A program made the position numbers and the translations under genes. Below are positions 5,830-12,322 of a stretch of 13,671 nucleotides of DNA, one piece after another; the stretch's first letter is position 1; each line of letters opens with the position of its first letter. The DNA is from Alphaproteobacteria bacterium. GTDB taxonomy: Bacteria; Pseudomonadota; Alphaproteobacteria; Rhizobiales; Rhizobiaceae. The notes under the pieces were generated by a model. The model ran no database searches and was not told where the DNA came from. It was given only the letters and a program-made list of their open reading frames with translations. The stretch is from NCBI GenBank assembly GCA_017308345.1, contig JAFKFE010000504.1:1-13671 (forward strand), read 5' to 3'.

Positions 5830-6912
5830 ATGATCGACATCGGCACAGAATTACTGCCGGCCGCGCAAGCGGAAGTCATCGGACTTGCTGTTTTGCGGGC
5901 CGACAGGACAGTCCAGCAGAAAGTAGGACACCTGGTCGATTGGCTTCCCGCCCTCGGAGCGGACTGCTGCCTGTGCGCGCTGCTGGTCGGGATGGAGGCC
6001 GAGATGGCGGCCCTGTCCGAAGGACGCCGCGATCTGATTGCCTTGTCGGGCGTGCGGGCCGAACTGCCCGGGCTGGACCGGCCGGTCACGGCGGTCATCC
6101 TGTGGAACGGCGATCGATCGCACTACGTCGTAATCGCGATGCCGGACTTCACGGCGCGTCAGGCCGAGATCATGTTTGAAAGCGAGCGGCGCGCCAGGCG
6201 CTTGATGGAGCAGCAGCTCGAGGCGGCCAACTCCGAAGTGCGCTTCGCCTCGCTCGCCCGCACGCGCCTTCGCCTGGCGCGCGACCTCCACGACACGCTC
6301 GTGCATTCGATCGTCGCCCTGCTGACGCAGATCCGGCTGACGCGGCATTTCCTGACGACCGACCCCGCCCGCGTTTCGGAGGGACTGGCGATAGCCGAGG
6401 AAGCGGCGATAAGCGGCCTCGCGAGGGCGCGCGACGCCATCGCCCGGCTCAGGATGCCCGACGACCTCGAACTGGATTCGGATGTCGAAAAGATGCTGTC
6501 GGACTTCGCGCGGCAGACCGGCGCGGAGGTCTCCATGCGCATCGATGACGGGGCCCGGGCCGGATTGCAGGATCACGCGACCACCCTTCGACGCATCGTT
6601 GGCGAGGCGTTGCGCAACATCGAGGCGCACGCGAAGGCGCGGCAGGTCCGGTTCGACGCGGTCGTGGAGAAGACCGAAGCCGGCCGAAGGCTGATTGTCG
6701 ATATCCGCGACGACGGACGTGGTTTTGACCGGACCCTCCCCAAACAGGGGCATTTCGGGCTGATCGGAATGGCCGAATTCGCCGAACTCGCGGGAGGGCA
6801 ATGCACGGTCGAGAGCGCCCCGGGAGCGGGTACGCTGGTCCGGGCATCCCTGCCCTTGACCGCGCTGGCGGCGAACGCCCGGTCCGGCGCCGTGGAGGGT
6901 GTGGAAAGATGA
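5830..6912 (+). CDS. NarL-type sensor histidine kinase, cytosolic
   Basis: This 360-residue kinase of the HisKA_3 type autophosphorylates and passes the phosphate to the response regulator encoded next. Residues about 1-115 are a small sensor domain of uncertain, perhaps PAS-like, fold with a CCxC cluster (Cys46, 47, 49). A coiled coil follows at 115-140. The dimerisation and phosphoacceptor box is RLARDLHDTLVHSIVALL with His154. The ATPase has an N-box-like GEALRNIEAHAKA, a G1 box DIRDDGRGFD and a final GLIGMAEFAELAGGQ. No membrane segment or signal peptide is present, so the signal is intracellular. I chose ATG 5830, preceded by GGGA, because the alternative ATG 5743 lies at the edge of the operator, which has a non-coding twin at 9847. 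The stop overlaps the regulator start by 4 nt, so the two are translationally coupled. Confidence 0.9.
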   Translation: MIDIGTELLPAAQAEVIGLAVLRADRTVQQKVGHLVDWLPALGADCCLCALLVGMEAEMAALSEGRRDLIALSGVRAELPGLDRPVTAVILWNGDRSHYVVIAMPDFTARQAEIMFESERRARRLMEQQLEAANSEVRFASLARTRLRLARDLHDTLVHSIVALLTQIRLTRHFLTTDPARVSEGLAIAEEAAISGLARARDAIARLRMPDDLELDSDVEKMLSDFARQTGAEVSMRIDDGARAGLQDHATTLRRIVGEALRNIEAHAKARQVRFDAVVEKTEAGRRLIVDIRDDGRGFDRTLPKQGHFGLIGMAEFAELAGGQCTVESAPGAGTLVRASLPLTALAANARSGAVEGVER

Positions 6913-7574
6913 CTGATCCGCGCCGAAAACCCGAAAGGATACGCGTGTTGATCGCCGAGGATCAGACATTGATCCGGGAAGGCCTTGCCACGCTCCTTGC
7001 CCAGCAAAACGACGATTTCGAAATCGTCGGCGCCGCCGCCGACGGCGAGCAGGCGATCGAGTTCGCGCGCCGATATCGTCCGGACGTGGTCCTGATGGAT
7101 CTGCAAATGCCGCGCGCCGACGGCGTCACGGCAACGCAGCGGATCCTGCGCGAGTTTCCGGGAACCAGCATCGTGGTCCTGACCACCTTCGAGACCAACG
7201 AGCTGATCTTCGAGGCCGTCAGCGCCGGAGCCAAGGCATATTTGTTGAAGGATTCCAGGATCGACGAGATCGCGGCGACGATCCGGACCGTGGCGAACGG
7301 CCAGTCCGCGCTTTCGCCCGGCGTGGCCGCGCGAATCCTGGAAGAATTCAAGCGGTTGCGCCCCCGGCACGCCCCGGCGAGCGTATCGGTCCGCAACGAC
7401 CTCACCGCGCGTGAGAATGAAATCCTGAAACTGATCATCGAAGGCAGGAGCAATGGCGAAATCGGCGCGCAACTGCATCTGGCCGAGGGGACGATAAAGA
7501 ACTACGTCAGCACGATTCTGGAGAAATGCGGAGCCAAGAACCGCACCGAGCTGGCCATAAAGACAATAAGCTGA
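6909..7574 (+). CDS. NarL/LuxR-family response regulator
   Basis: This is a 221-residue DNA-binding response regulator. The receiver domain (about 11-125) has the acidic pair Glu17/Asp18, the phosphoacceptor Asp64 in VVLMDLQMP, Thr92/Thr93 and Lys114 in YLLKDS. The output (about 163-221) is a LuxR-type helix-turn-helix beginning LTARENEILKLIIEGRSNGE and continuing IGAQLHLAEGTIKNYV. Phosphorylation by the kinase encoded just upstream is expected to allow dimer binding to inverted repeats. ATG 6909 overlaps the kinase stop (ATGA) and has GGAAAG before it; longer forms run inside the kinase gene. The double palindromes at 5723-5755 and 9825-9858 are its probable sites. The length and all key residues are normal for the family. 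Confidence 0.93.
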   Translation: MTDPRRKPERIRVLIAEDQTLIREGLATLLAQQNDDFEIVGAAADGEQAIEFARRYRPDVVLMDLQMPRADGVTATQRILREFPGTSIVVLTTFETNELIFEAVSAGAKAYLLKDSRIDEIAATIRTVANGQSALSPGVAARILEEFKRLRPRHAPASVSVRNDLTARENEILKLIIEGRSNGEIGAQLHLAEGTIKNYVSTILEKCGAKNRTELAIKTIS

Positions 7575-7781
7575 GCAACCATCCAGGATGAACGCGCATT
7601 CTTTCACGCGCACTGTCGGATGCCGGACTTGCCTCGCACTGGAACGGCAGGGCAATCGAACGCGCAAAAAGAGCCCGCGGCTTCGGGGTTTGGGGGGGAA
7701 AGCCACGGGCAGTCTTGTTGCCTGAGTTCCTGCTCTTGGCGGCAGGTCGAGTAAATGGCGGCGATGCTTGGCTCTTGGCGG
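7575..7781. other. Gap between convergent genes
   Basis: This 207-bp stretch separates the response regulator from the 66-residue gene that converges on it. Apart from the terminator hairpin at 7666-7710, which includes a run of seven G in its loop, I see no gene or site in it. Confidence 0.6.
7666..7710 (-). terminator. Intrinsic terminator after the minus-strand cluster
   Basis: On the minus strand GCCCGTGGCTT and AAGCCGCGGGC (arms at 7673-7683 and 7700-7710) form a stem of two 5-bp blocks around one mismatch, followed by TCTTTTT. It lies about 70 nt beyond the stop of the 66-residue gene. On the plus strand it may also end the response-regulator transcript, though the T-run there is poor. 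Confidence 0.65.
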
Positions 7782-7982
7782 CTAGCCCGCCGCCCGGTCG
7801 CGAGCTTCGATTTCACGAAACGCCAATATGGCCAAAACCATTTCGGCGCTGCCGATCGAGGACTTCGGTGCAAGCAACCCCAAGAGCGCATCGAGCTGTT
7901 CGGCGTCCATTCCGGTCAACTGGTCTTTGACGACCTGCATGGCGCCCTCGAGCCTTCCGAGCGATTCTGCGACGATTTTCAT
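7782..7982 (-). CDS. Hypothetical 66-residue helical protein
   Basis: The protein starts MKIVAESLGRLEGAMQVVKD and is predicted to be almost wholly helical and amphipathic: MDAEQLDALLGLLAPKSSI, then SAEMVLAILAFREIEARD. There is no signal peptide or membrane segment. A longer form from ATG 8087, which overlaps the diguanylate cyclase stop as TGATG, would add 35 residues of low-complexity sequence; I prefer 7982 because the regular helix pattern begins there and CAGGG lies about 10 nt upstream. It is the last gene of the minus-strand cluster and is followed by a terminator. I recognise no family, and the role is unknown. Confidence 0.6.
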   Translation of the reverse strand: MKIVAESLGRLEGAMQVVKDQLTGMDAEQLDALLGLLAPKSSIGSAEMVLAILAFREIEARDRAAG

Positions 7983-8086
7983 TTCCGAAACCCTGCCGCG
8001 CGGTTCGCGAAACGCGGTACCTGAGCGTTTCCGCGAGGGTGAGAATTTGCCGGCGCCCATTGCTCCGCCCGCGCATGCGGAGTTCA

Positions 8087-8848
8087 TCAAGCGGCCTCCG
8101 GGTTGTCGCGATCGAGAATGGACAGGTTGCGGCCGCGATGCTTGGCCTCATAAAGCCTGCGATCGGCGGCGCGCATCAATTCCGATACGGTGGCGCTCTC
8201 GCCGCAGGTGATGCCGCCGATCGAGACGGTCAAGGGCACGGTCCGGTCTTCAACGGGGTGAAACCGGATCAGCTCGACCTCGCGGCGAATGCGCTCGGCC
8301 ACGCACTTGGCTTCCAGCTCTGCGGCGCCGACCAGGAAGGCGGCGAACTCCTCGCCGCCGATCCGGCCGAGAACATCGCCGCTACGCACGCCGCGCTCGA
8401 TGGCGGCGGTGATCAGAAGCAGCGCATCGTCGCCTGCCGGGTGGCCGTAATTGTCGTTGATGGTCTTGAAATGATCGGCATCGATGATCAACAGCGAACC
8501 GCGGTCGGCCTTGCGCTGCGACCTGTCGAGCGTGGCGAAGAAGGCCTCTCGGTTGAGCATGCCGGTCATCTCGTCGCGGCTTGCCTTCTCCGACAGGCGT
8601 CTGTGGGCGGCGGTGAGCTGGGCATGGGCGCGGGCAAGTTCACGATGCGCGCTCTTCAGGCGGTCGCTTTGCCAGAAGGTGCCGGCGCTGGCGATCCAGG
8701 CAAGTATCAGCGGGCAGACGGTTGATGTGAGCCACACGGAGCGGCTGAACGGAAAGCCCATTGCCGGGACCACAATCAGCGTCAGCAAAAGCGAGACTGC
8801 GACCGAGGCGAACGCCGCGGCCGCGGATTTCAAGATTATGCGGCTCAT
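8087..8848 (-). CDS. Membrane-bound diguanylate cyclase (GGDEF)
   Basis: This 253-residue enzyme is expected to make cyclic di-GMP from two GTP. Residues about 8-57 contain two membrane segments joined by a short loop, without a large periplasmic sensor. A short coiled coil follows (about 62-88). The GGDEF domain starts at RDEMTGMLNREAFF. It has the metal-binding Asp123 in LLIIDADHFKTINDNYGH, the signature GGEEF at 164-168, and an inhibitory RxxD site (Arg155-Asp158) five residues before it, so product inhibition is likely. All residues needed for activity are visible. GGGGG lies about 7 nt before ATG 8848. It lies 113 nt after the DUF2853 gene and just before the 66-residue gene, and may be cotranscribed with them. 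Confidence 0.93.
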   Translation of the reverse strand: MSRIILKSAAAAFASVAVSLLLTLIVVPAMGFPFSRSVWLTSTVCPLILAWIASAGTFWQSDRLKSAHRELARAHAQLTAAHRRLSEKASRDEMTGMLNREAFFATLDRSQRKADRGSLLIIDADHFKTINDNYGHPAGDDALLLITAAIERGVRSGDVLGRIGGEEFAAFLVGAAELEAKCVAERIRREVELIRFHPVEDRTVPLTVSIGGITCGESATVSELMRAADRRLYEAKHRGRNLSILDRDNPEAA

Positions 8849-8870
8849 CGCCGACCCCCAACGGACTGCC

Positions 8871-8890
8871 TCGGCGCCGACAAGCGCCGA
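8871..8890. other. 7-bp hairpin in the leader of the diguanylate cyclase gene
   Basis: TCGGCGC and GCGCCGA flank a 6-nt loop, 22 nt upstream of the diguanylate cyclase start on the minus strand. There is no T-run, so it is not an obvious terminator. It may be only a chance stem in GC-rich DNA. Confidence 0.25.
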
Positions 8891-8961
8891 AGATGCGCCC
8901 TCGAACGGATTGGCGCTTTTATCGAATGCCGCGCCGCTCCGTCACCCTCCTGTTGCCGCCG

Positions 8962-9303
8962 TCAGGCAAATACGCTTTCGCGCCTGAAATGCTTGACGAG
9001 CAGATAGTAGAAGACCGCGCGATGTTTGTTGCGATTGGCCCGACCGTACTGGTCGATGACCCTGGCGAGCCCTGCGTCCAGACCCGCATCGGCCGCCAGC
9101 CCCAGTCTTTTGATGAGGAAGTTGTTCTTGACCCGCTCCAATTCCTCCTTGTCCGAGGCCGAAACGGTGGATGCATCCTTGTCGTAGATCGCCGGGCCGC
9201 AGCCCTTCGTCACCTTCGTCAGGAGATCCATATCCGCCGTAAGGCCGCACTTCACCTTCAGGTCCGCCGCATATTTGCTGATCAGTTCGTCTTGCTTGCT
9301 CAC
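8962..9303 (-). CDS. DUF2853-family protein
   Basis: A 113-residue soluble protein starts MSKQDELISKYAADLKVKCG from a GTG codon. The blocks VTKGCGPAIYDKDASTVSAS, LERVKNNFLIKRLGL and NKHRAVFYYLLVKHF near the end match what I remember of DUF2853, a small all-helical family of unknown function found in alphaproteobacteria and some other groups. There is no signal peptide or membrane segment. The GTG at 9303 is preferred because GAGAGGG lies about 8 nt upstream; a longer form from 9369 would add a basic low-complexity stretch. It lies 90 nt after the YidB-like gene, with a bulged stem-loop between them, and precedes the diguanylate cyclase gene. Confidence 0.85.
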   Translation of the reverse strand: MSKQDELISKYAADLKVKCGLTADMDLLTKVTKGCGPAIYDKDASTVSASDKEELERVKNNFLIKRLGLAADAGLDAGLARVIDQYGRANRNKHRAVFYYLLVKHFRRESVFA

Positions 9304-9322
9304 ACGTTTGCCCTCTCGTTTC

Positions 9323-9352
9323 CGGCTTGATGGCGACGCCGTCGTCAAGCCG
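9323..9352. other. Bulged 12-bp stem-loop between the YidB-like and DUF2853 genes
   Basis: CGGCTTGA (9323-9330) pairs with TCAAGCCG (9345-9352), and the inner CGAC (9334-9337) pairs with GTCG (9341-9344), leaving a 3-nt bulge and a 3-nt loop. It lacks a T-run on either strand. It may be a processing or attenuating structure in the minus-strand transcript, lowering DUF2853 expression relative to the first gene. Confidence 0.4.
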
Positions 9353-9393
9353 CGCGGCCTGGCTGCCACGAAGCGATGTCCCGATCTGCCCTG

Positions 9394-9744
9394 TCAGCTG
9401 GCGCGCGTCGCAAGCATGCCATCCGGGCTGGCCTGGTCGACGGCGGACGGAAGATGCTGCGCCAGGGCGCCGGCCACCTGGTCCAGCGGAATCCCGAACT
9501 GGCTCGCCAGTTGCTGAAGGCGCTGGTCGCCGAGCGCCGTCTTGATCTCATCGGGCCCGATTGGAAGATTTGCGGAGTTGGCGCTCAGCCACGATTCGAC
9601 GCGGTCGCCGAGGCCCGACTTCCGCAGCATGGCGAGCACGCCCTGATAGCCGCCGACGCTGGCGAGCGCATCGGCCAGTAGATTCGAACCTCCGCCCTGC
9701 GGTCCGCCTTGCAGCGCGCCCTGCGGACTGTCCAAGAATCCCAT
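9394..9744 (-). CDS. YidB-like (DUF937-type) protein
   Basis: This is a 116-residue protein. A Gly/Gln-rich N-terminus (MGFLDSPQGALQGGPQGGG) precedes a helical domain with ASVGGYQGVLAMLRKSGLGD, SWLSANSANLPIGPDEI and FGIPLDQVAGALAQHLPSAV, the typical order of YidB-like proteins. The family is soluble, widespread and without a firm function as far as I know. ATG 9744 has GGAGG upstream; a longer form from 9840 runs into the operator and is rejected. It is the first gene of the minus-strand cluster, and the double operator lies 75-120 nt upstream, at a distance suited to activation. A candidate -10 (TATCTG on the minus strand, near 9793-9798) would place box 1 of the operator near -42. Confidence 0.82.
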   Translation of the reverse strand: MGFLDSPQGALQGGPQGGGSNLLADALASVGGYQGVLAMLRKSGLGDRVESWLSANSANLPIGPDEIKTALGDQRLQQLASQFGIPLDQVAGALAQHLPSAVDQASPDGMLATRAS

Positions 9745-9818
9745 GGGGAACCTCCGTCGAAAACCGCCCGCCGTTGCACGGCGTTCATGCCTGCAGATAG
9801 GCCGTTTCATGGGGTCGT

Positions 9819-9864
9819 GACATCTGACGAAGGTCAGCACCGAAGATGACGAAAGTCATATTCG
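9819..9864 (+). promoter_or_regulatory. Second copy of the double TGAC-GAAA-GTCA operator
   Basis: Box 1 is TGACGAAGGTCA (9825-9836) and box 2 is TGACGAAAGTCA (9847-9858), 22 bp apart start to start. GACATC before box 1 and TATTCG after box 2 are identical to the copy at 5718-5761; only the spacer differs and is one base longer. The copy lies between divergent transcription units, so a regulator bound here could serve the YidB cluster, the GTPase operon, or both. Confidence 0.8.
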
Positions 9865-9980
9865 GTGACGGCCGGATCGAAATTATTTGACGGGGCATCG
9901 TTCCCGGCAGGGCGACTTTGGCATCCGGATGCACGGAGCAGGCAGCCCTTGGCCCGATTCCGCTCGAAGGAACGACTGGC

Positions 9981-10100
9981 ATGAGAGTAGTCATTGCGAT
10001 AGGTGACGATGGATATGTGACGGGGCTGATGCCGCGCTTGACCGGAGCGAAACTTGCGGCGGCAATAAGCCGGTTGCCTGTCACAAGAATTAGGATTTGA
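9981..10100 (+). CDS. Possible 39-residue peptide, doubtful
   Basis: ATG 9981 has AAGGA about 9 nt before it and opens a frame encoding MRVVIAIGDDGYVTGLMP and a basic Ala-rich remainder ending TRIRI. It would be the first frame downstream of the double operator on the plus strand. The composition is compatible with a small strand-helix peptide, but I recognise no family and it could be a chance frame in a leader. Confidence 0.28.
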   Translation: MRVVIAIGDDGYVTGLMPRLTGAKLAAAISRLPVTRIRI

Positions 10101-10111
10101 TATAACGATCG

Positions 10112-10126
10112 TCACAGTGTCTGTGA
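10112..10126. promoter_or_regulatory. Perfect 15-bp palindrome upstream of the coiled-coil gene
   Basis: TCACAG and CTGTGA flank a 3-base centre. It ends 23 nt before the ATG at 10150 and lies next to the AT-rich TTGATATAAC (10097-10106), a possible -10 region. It could be an operator or a leader hairpin. It is not a CRP site, whose half-sites point the other way. Confidence 0.4.
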
Positions 10127-10149
10127 GTGTGGAAAATCGGGGAATGAAA

Positions 10150-10503
10150 ATGAAAGGCGCCGAGCAAGCTGGAAAATCCGTTGAAGGAGCCGCCTCCGCC
10201 AATGGATCGGAAGCGGTAATCCATCCCGAGGCGACGATCGATCAGGTTCGCAATCTCCTGTTCGGAGGCGCGCAGCGATCGATCGAGAGCAACCTTGCCG
10301 GTCTGCGCGAGGAGATGCAGGCCACCATCAAGCAGCTCCAGGCGGACTTCGCGAAGGAACTGGCGATCCTGCAGGCGCACGTCCTGGAGCTCGAGCGGGA
10401 GACCGAACAGAAGCGGCTCGCCTCGCAAAGGGACATCGGCGCCGCGATTTCGGAACTCGGCGCAAGCATCAGCGGACTAGGATCCGGCCGCGCGGGAAGA
10501 TAG
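10150..10503 (+). CDS. Short coiled-coil protein of the GTPase operon
   Basis: This is a 117-residue soluble protein. After a loose N-terminus it has IDQVRNLLFGGAQRSIES and then a continuous heptad pattern (LREEMQATIKQLQADFAK, ELAILQAHVLELERETEQ) to about residue 100, ending in a Gly/Ser-rich tail. This LLFG-plus-coiled-coil pattern resembles small uncharacterised proteins that I remember beside Rab-like GTPase genes in cyanobacteria and proteobacteria. The start may be ATG 10150, with GGGGA six bases before it, or ATG 10144; the GTG at 10117 falls inside a palindrome and is unlikely. The stop is separated from the next ATG by one base, so it is the first firm gene of a coupled operon. It probably acts as a scaffold or adaptor for the membrane protein or GTPase encoded after it. 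Confidence 0.78.
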   Translation: MKGAEQAGKSVEGAASANGSEAVIHPEATIDQVRNLLFGGAQRSIESNLAGLREEMQATIKQLQADFAKELAILQAHVLELERETEQKRLASQRDIGAAISELGASISGLGSGRAGR

Positions 10504-10504
10504 C

Positions 10505-12322
10505 ATGACGTCCGCCGCCGGCCAGAACCGCGAGATCGAGCAGCTCAGGAAACTGCTCTTTCAAACGGAGGCGGCGCGTCTCGAAGCGCTGGGGGCGGAT
10601 GTCGCTCTCCTCCAGCGTTATATCGGCAGTCCCGACCGCCTCGAAACGGCAACGGCCGACATACTGGTCGCCGCGCTGGAACGCGCGGAAGTCGTCCGTC
10701 CGCGCGAACTGGCGAACGTCATCGCGCCATCGGTGGTCTCGGCGATCCGCAGCGAGATCAGGAATTCGCGAGACCTCATGGTCGATGCACTCTACCCGAT
10801 CACCGGCAGGCTGGTCAGCGCCGCCGTGGCGAACGCCTTCAAGGAACTCGTCGCGCGGCTGGAGCAGCGCCTCAACGCCCTGACATCCACCGAGCTGTGG
10901 ATCGGGCGCATCAAGTCGCTGGTGACGGGCCGCCCGATCAGCGAGTTCGTCCTGGCAAACGCCAGTCCGCCGCGCGTCAACCGCCTGCTGATGATCGAGC
11001 GCGGCAACGGACGCCTGGTGGCGGATTGGAAGCGCGGGGAGACCTCCGACGAGCGGGCCGACCTCTTGAGCGCGATGGTCGCGGCGATCCTGGAGTTTTC
11101 CGTTCAGGCCCTCGCCGGCGAAGGCAACCTGCAGCAGCTGGACTTCGGCGGACGCGAGATCGTGCTTCGCGCCTCGCCCCGGTTCATCCTGGCCGCCGAA
11201 TGCATCGGACACCTTCGCCCTGCTGACGGCGCCAGGATCAATTCGCTTTTCTTCGATACGATCGAGAGCATGGACCGCGGCCTCGACTGCGACGCCGCCA
11301 TGCTGGCGTCGCTGGCTTCTTCCATCGAAGCCGGCCCCGTCGCGGAGCGCGAGCCGCGCCGGGGCGGAAGGGTCGCTCTGCTGGTGCTGGCGGCGCTCGT
11401 CGTCGCCGGCTTGGCATGGCTGGCCAGCGTCCACCTCACCCGCGCGATGCTGGAGCGGCGAACCAATGACGCGCTCCAGGAGCTGGCCGGCAAGGAGCCG
11501 CTGCTGGAGACGTTTCCGCTGCGGCTGGACTTTGACCATAGCAACCGCAGCGTCTCGGTCACCGGAATAGAGCCGAGCCAGGTCGAGACGGCTCCGCTGA
11601 TCGACGCCCTGGCCAAGGCCGCCGCGCCATATCGGATCGTCGGCCGGATCGGCGTCGTGCCTGGCACCGAACAGGCGGCGGCGATGCGCGCCGATATCGA
11701 CGCCCTGCGGCAGTCGGTGACCGGTCTACAGGCGGGCATCGACGAAAACCGCCAGGCGATCGCCGAGCTGCGGCAGTCGCTTTCCGGCCTGCAGAAGTCC
11801 GCTGGTGAAATTGGCAAGGCTGCCACCGGACAGCAACAGGCGCTCGCCGGCCAGCAGGCGCGCATTGACGAAATACGAGCAGCGATCACCGAGGAAACCA
11901 GGTCCAGAAACCAGCAGTACGACGCTCTCCAGTCGATAGCAGACAGCCCCGCCGAGCGGCTCAGGCGCTTTATGACTTCGACTGCATTCTTCTTCTCGGG
12001 CAATAGCGTCGAATTTGTAGACGACGAGCAGGCCGAACGCCAGCTTCGAGAACTGGCAGGGTTGCTTGCGAGCAACGATCTGAGAATTAGAATCGTTGGC
12101 TATGCGGACGAAAGCGGTTCGGAAGCCGCCAACAAGATACTTGGCCGCAAGAGAGCGGAGCAAGTGATGCAGAAACTGATCTCGCTTGGGATCGAGCCGT
12201 CGCGGCTGTTTGTCGTTTCACGCTCGGCGTCAATGCCGATTTCCGACACGGTCGGCGAAGCGATTAACGGCAACCGCCGCGTCACCTTCGAAAACGTATT
12301 CCGCGCCGAGCGCCCTCAATGA
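10505..12322 (+). CDS. Single-pass membrane protein: GTPase-linked cytosolic region, coiled coil and OmpA-type peptidoglycan-binding domain
   Basis: This 605-residue protein starts with an IEQLRKLLFQTEAARLE helix, then a helical region (45-150). Residues about 157-258 look like a longin/roadblock fold: strand pair NRLLMIERGNGRLVADW, helix DLLSAMVAAILEFSVQAL, strands up to RFILAAECIGHL and a final helix. One membrane segment (290-309) follows RRGGR, predicting the N-terminus in the cytosol. The periplasmic part has a BON-like stretch (315-385), a long coiled coil (387-480) and an OmpA C-terminal domain (490-600). Asp535 in GYADESG and Arg550 in GRKRAEQV fit the peptidoglycan-binding pair, 15 apart. 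It should link cytosolic GTPase signalling to the cell wall. GGGAAG precedes ATG 10505, and the stop overlaps the GTPase start by 4 nt. The OmpA and membrane parts are firm; the roadblock-like reading is inference. Confidence 0.88.
   Translation: MTSAAGQNREIEQLRKLLFQTEAARLEALGADVALLQRYIGSPDRLETATADILVAALERAEVVRPRELANVIAPSVVSAIRSEIRNSRDLMVDALYPITGRLVSAAVANAFKELVARLEQRLNALTSTELWIGRIKSLVTGRPISEFVLANASPPRVNRLLMIERGNGRLVADWKRGETSDERADLLSAMVAAILEFSVQALAGEGNLQQLDFGGREIVLRASPRFILAAECIGHLRPADGARINSLFFDTIESMDRGLDCDAAMLASLASSIEAGPVAEREPRRGGRVALLVLAALVVAGLAWLASVHLTRAMLERRTNDALQELAGKEPLLETFPLRLDFDHSNRSVSVTGIEPSQVETAPLIDALAKAAAPYRIVGRIGVVPGTEQAAAMRADIDALRQSVTGLQAGIDENRQAIAELRQSLSGLQKSAGEIGKAATGQQQALAGQQARIDEIRAAITEETRSRNQQYDALQSIADSPAERLRRFMTSTAFFFSGNSVEFVDDEQAERQLRELAGLLASNDLRIRIVGYADESGSEAANKILGRKRAEQVMQKLISLGIEPSRLFVVSRSASMPISDTVGEAINGNRRVTFENVFRAERPQ

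Larger units (their letters stand above)
9745..10149. other. Divergent regulatory region between the YidB cluster and the GTPase operon
   Basis: This 405-bp stretch holds the second double operator (9819-9864), a doubtful 39-codon frame (9981-10100) and a 15-bp perfect palindrome (10112-10126). An AT-rich stretch at 9880-9888 (AATTATTT) is placed where a plus-strand -10 would be if box 2 sits near -42. Confidence 0.6.

Noticed and set aside
5851..6969. Long minus-strand frame opposite the histidine kinase
   Set aside because: The plus frame contains complete kinase boxes; the minus frame has none.
7640..7665. EcfG-type general stress promoter starting at GGAAC
   Set aside because: I looked for GGAAC-N16/17-CGTT here and at other GGAAC sites such as 9976 and found no matching -10 element.
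7684..7699. G-quadruplex in the G-rich terminator loop
   Set aside because: Only two usable G-runs lie close together, so a four-run quadruplex cannot form locally.
10112..10152. CRP/FNR-type binding site upstream of the GTPase operon
   Set aside because: CRP needs TGTGA-N6-TCACA; here the half-sites are in the opposite order, TCACA first.
10469..11539. Long minus-strand open frame opposite the OmpA-domain gene
   Set aside because: The plus strand encodes a clear membrane/OmpA protein with coupled neighbours; the antisense translation is low-complexity and without motifs.
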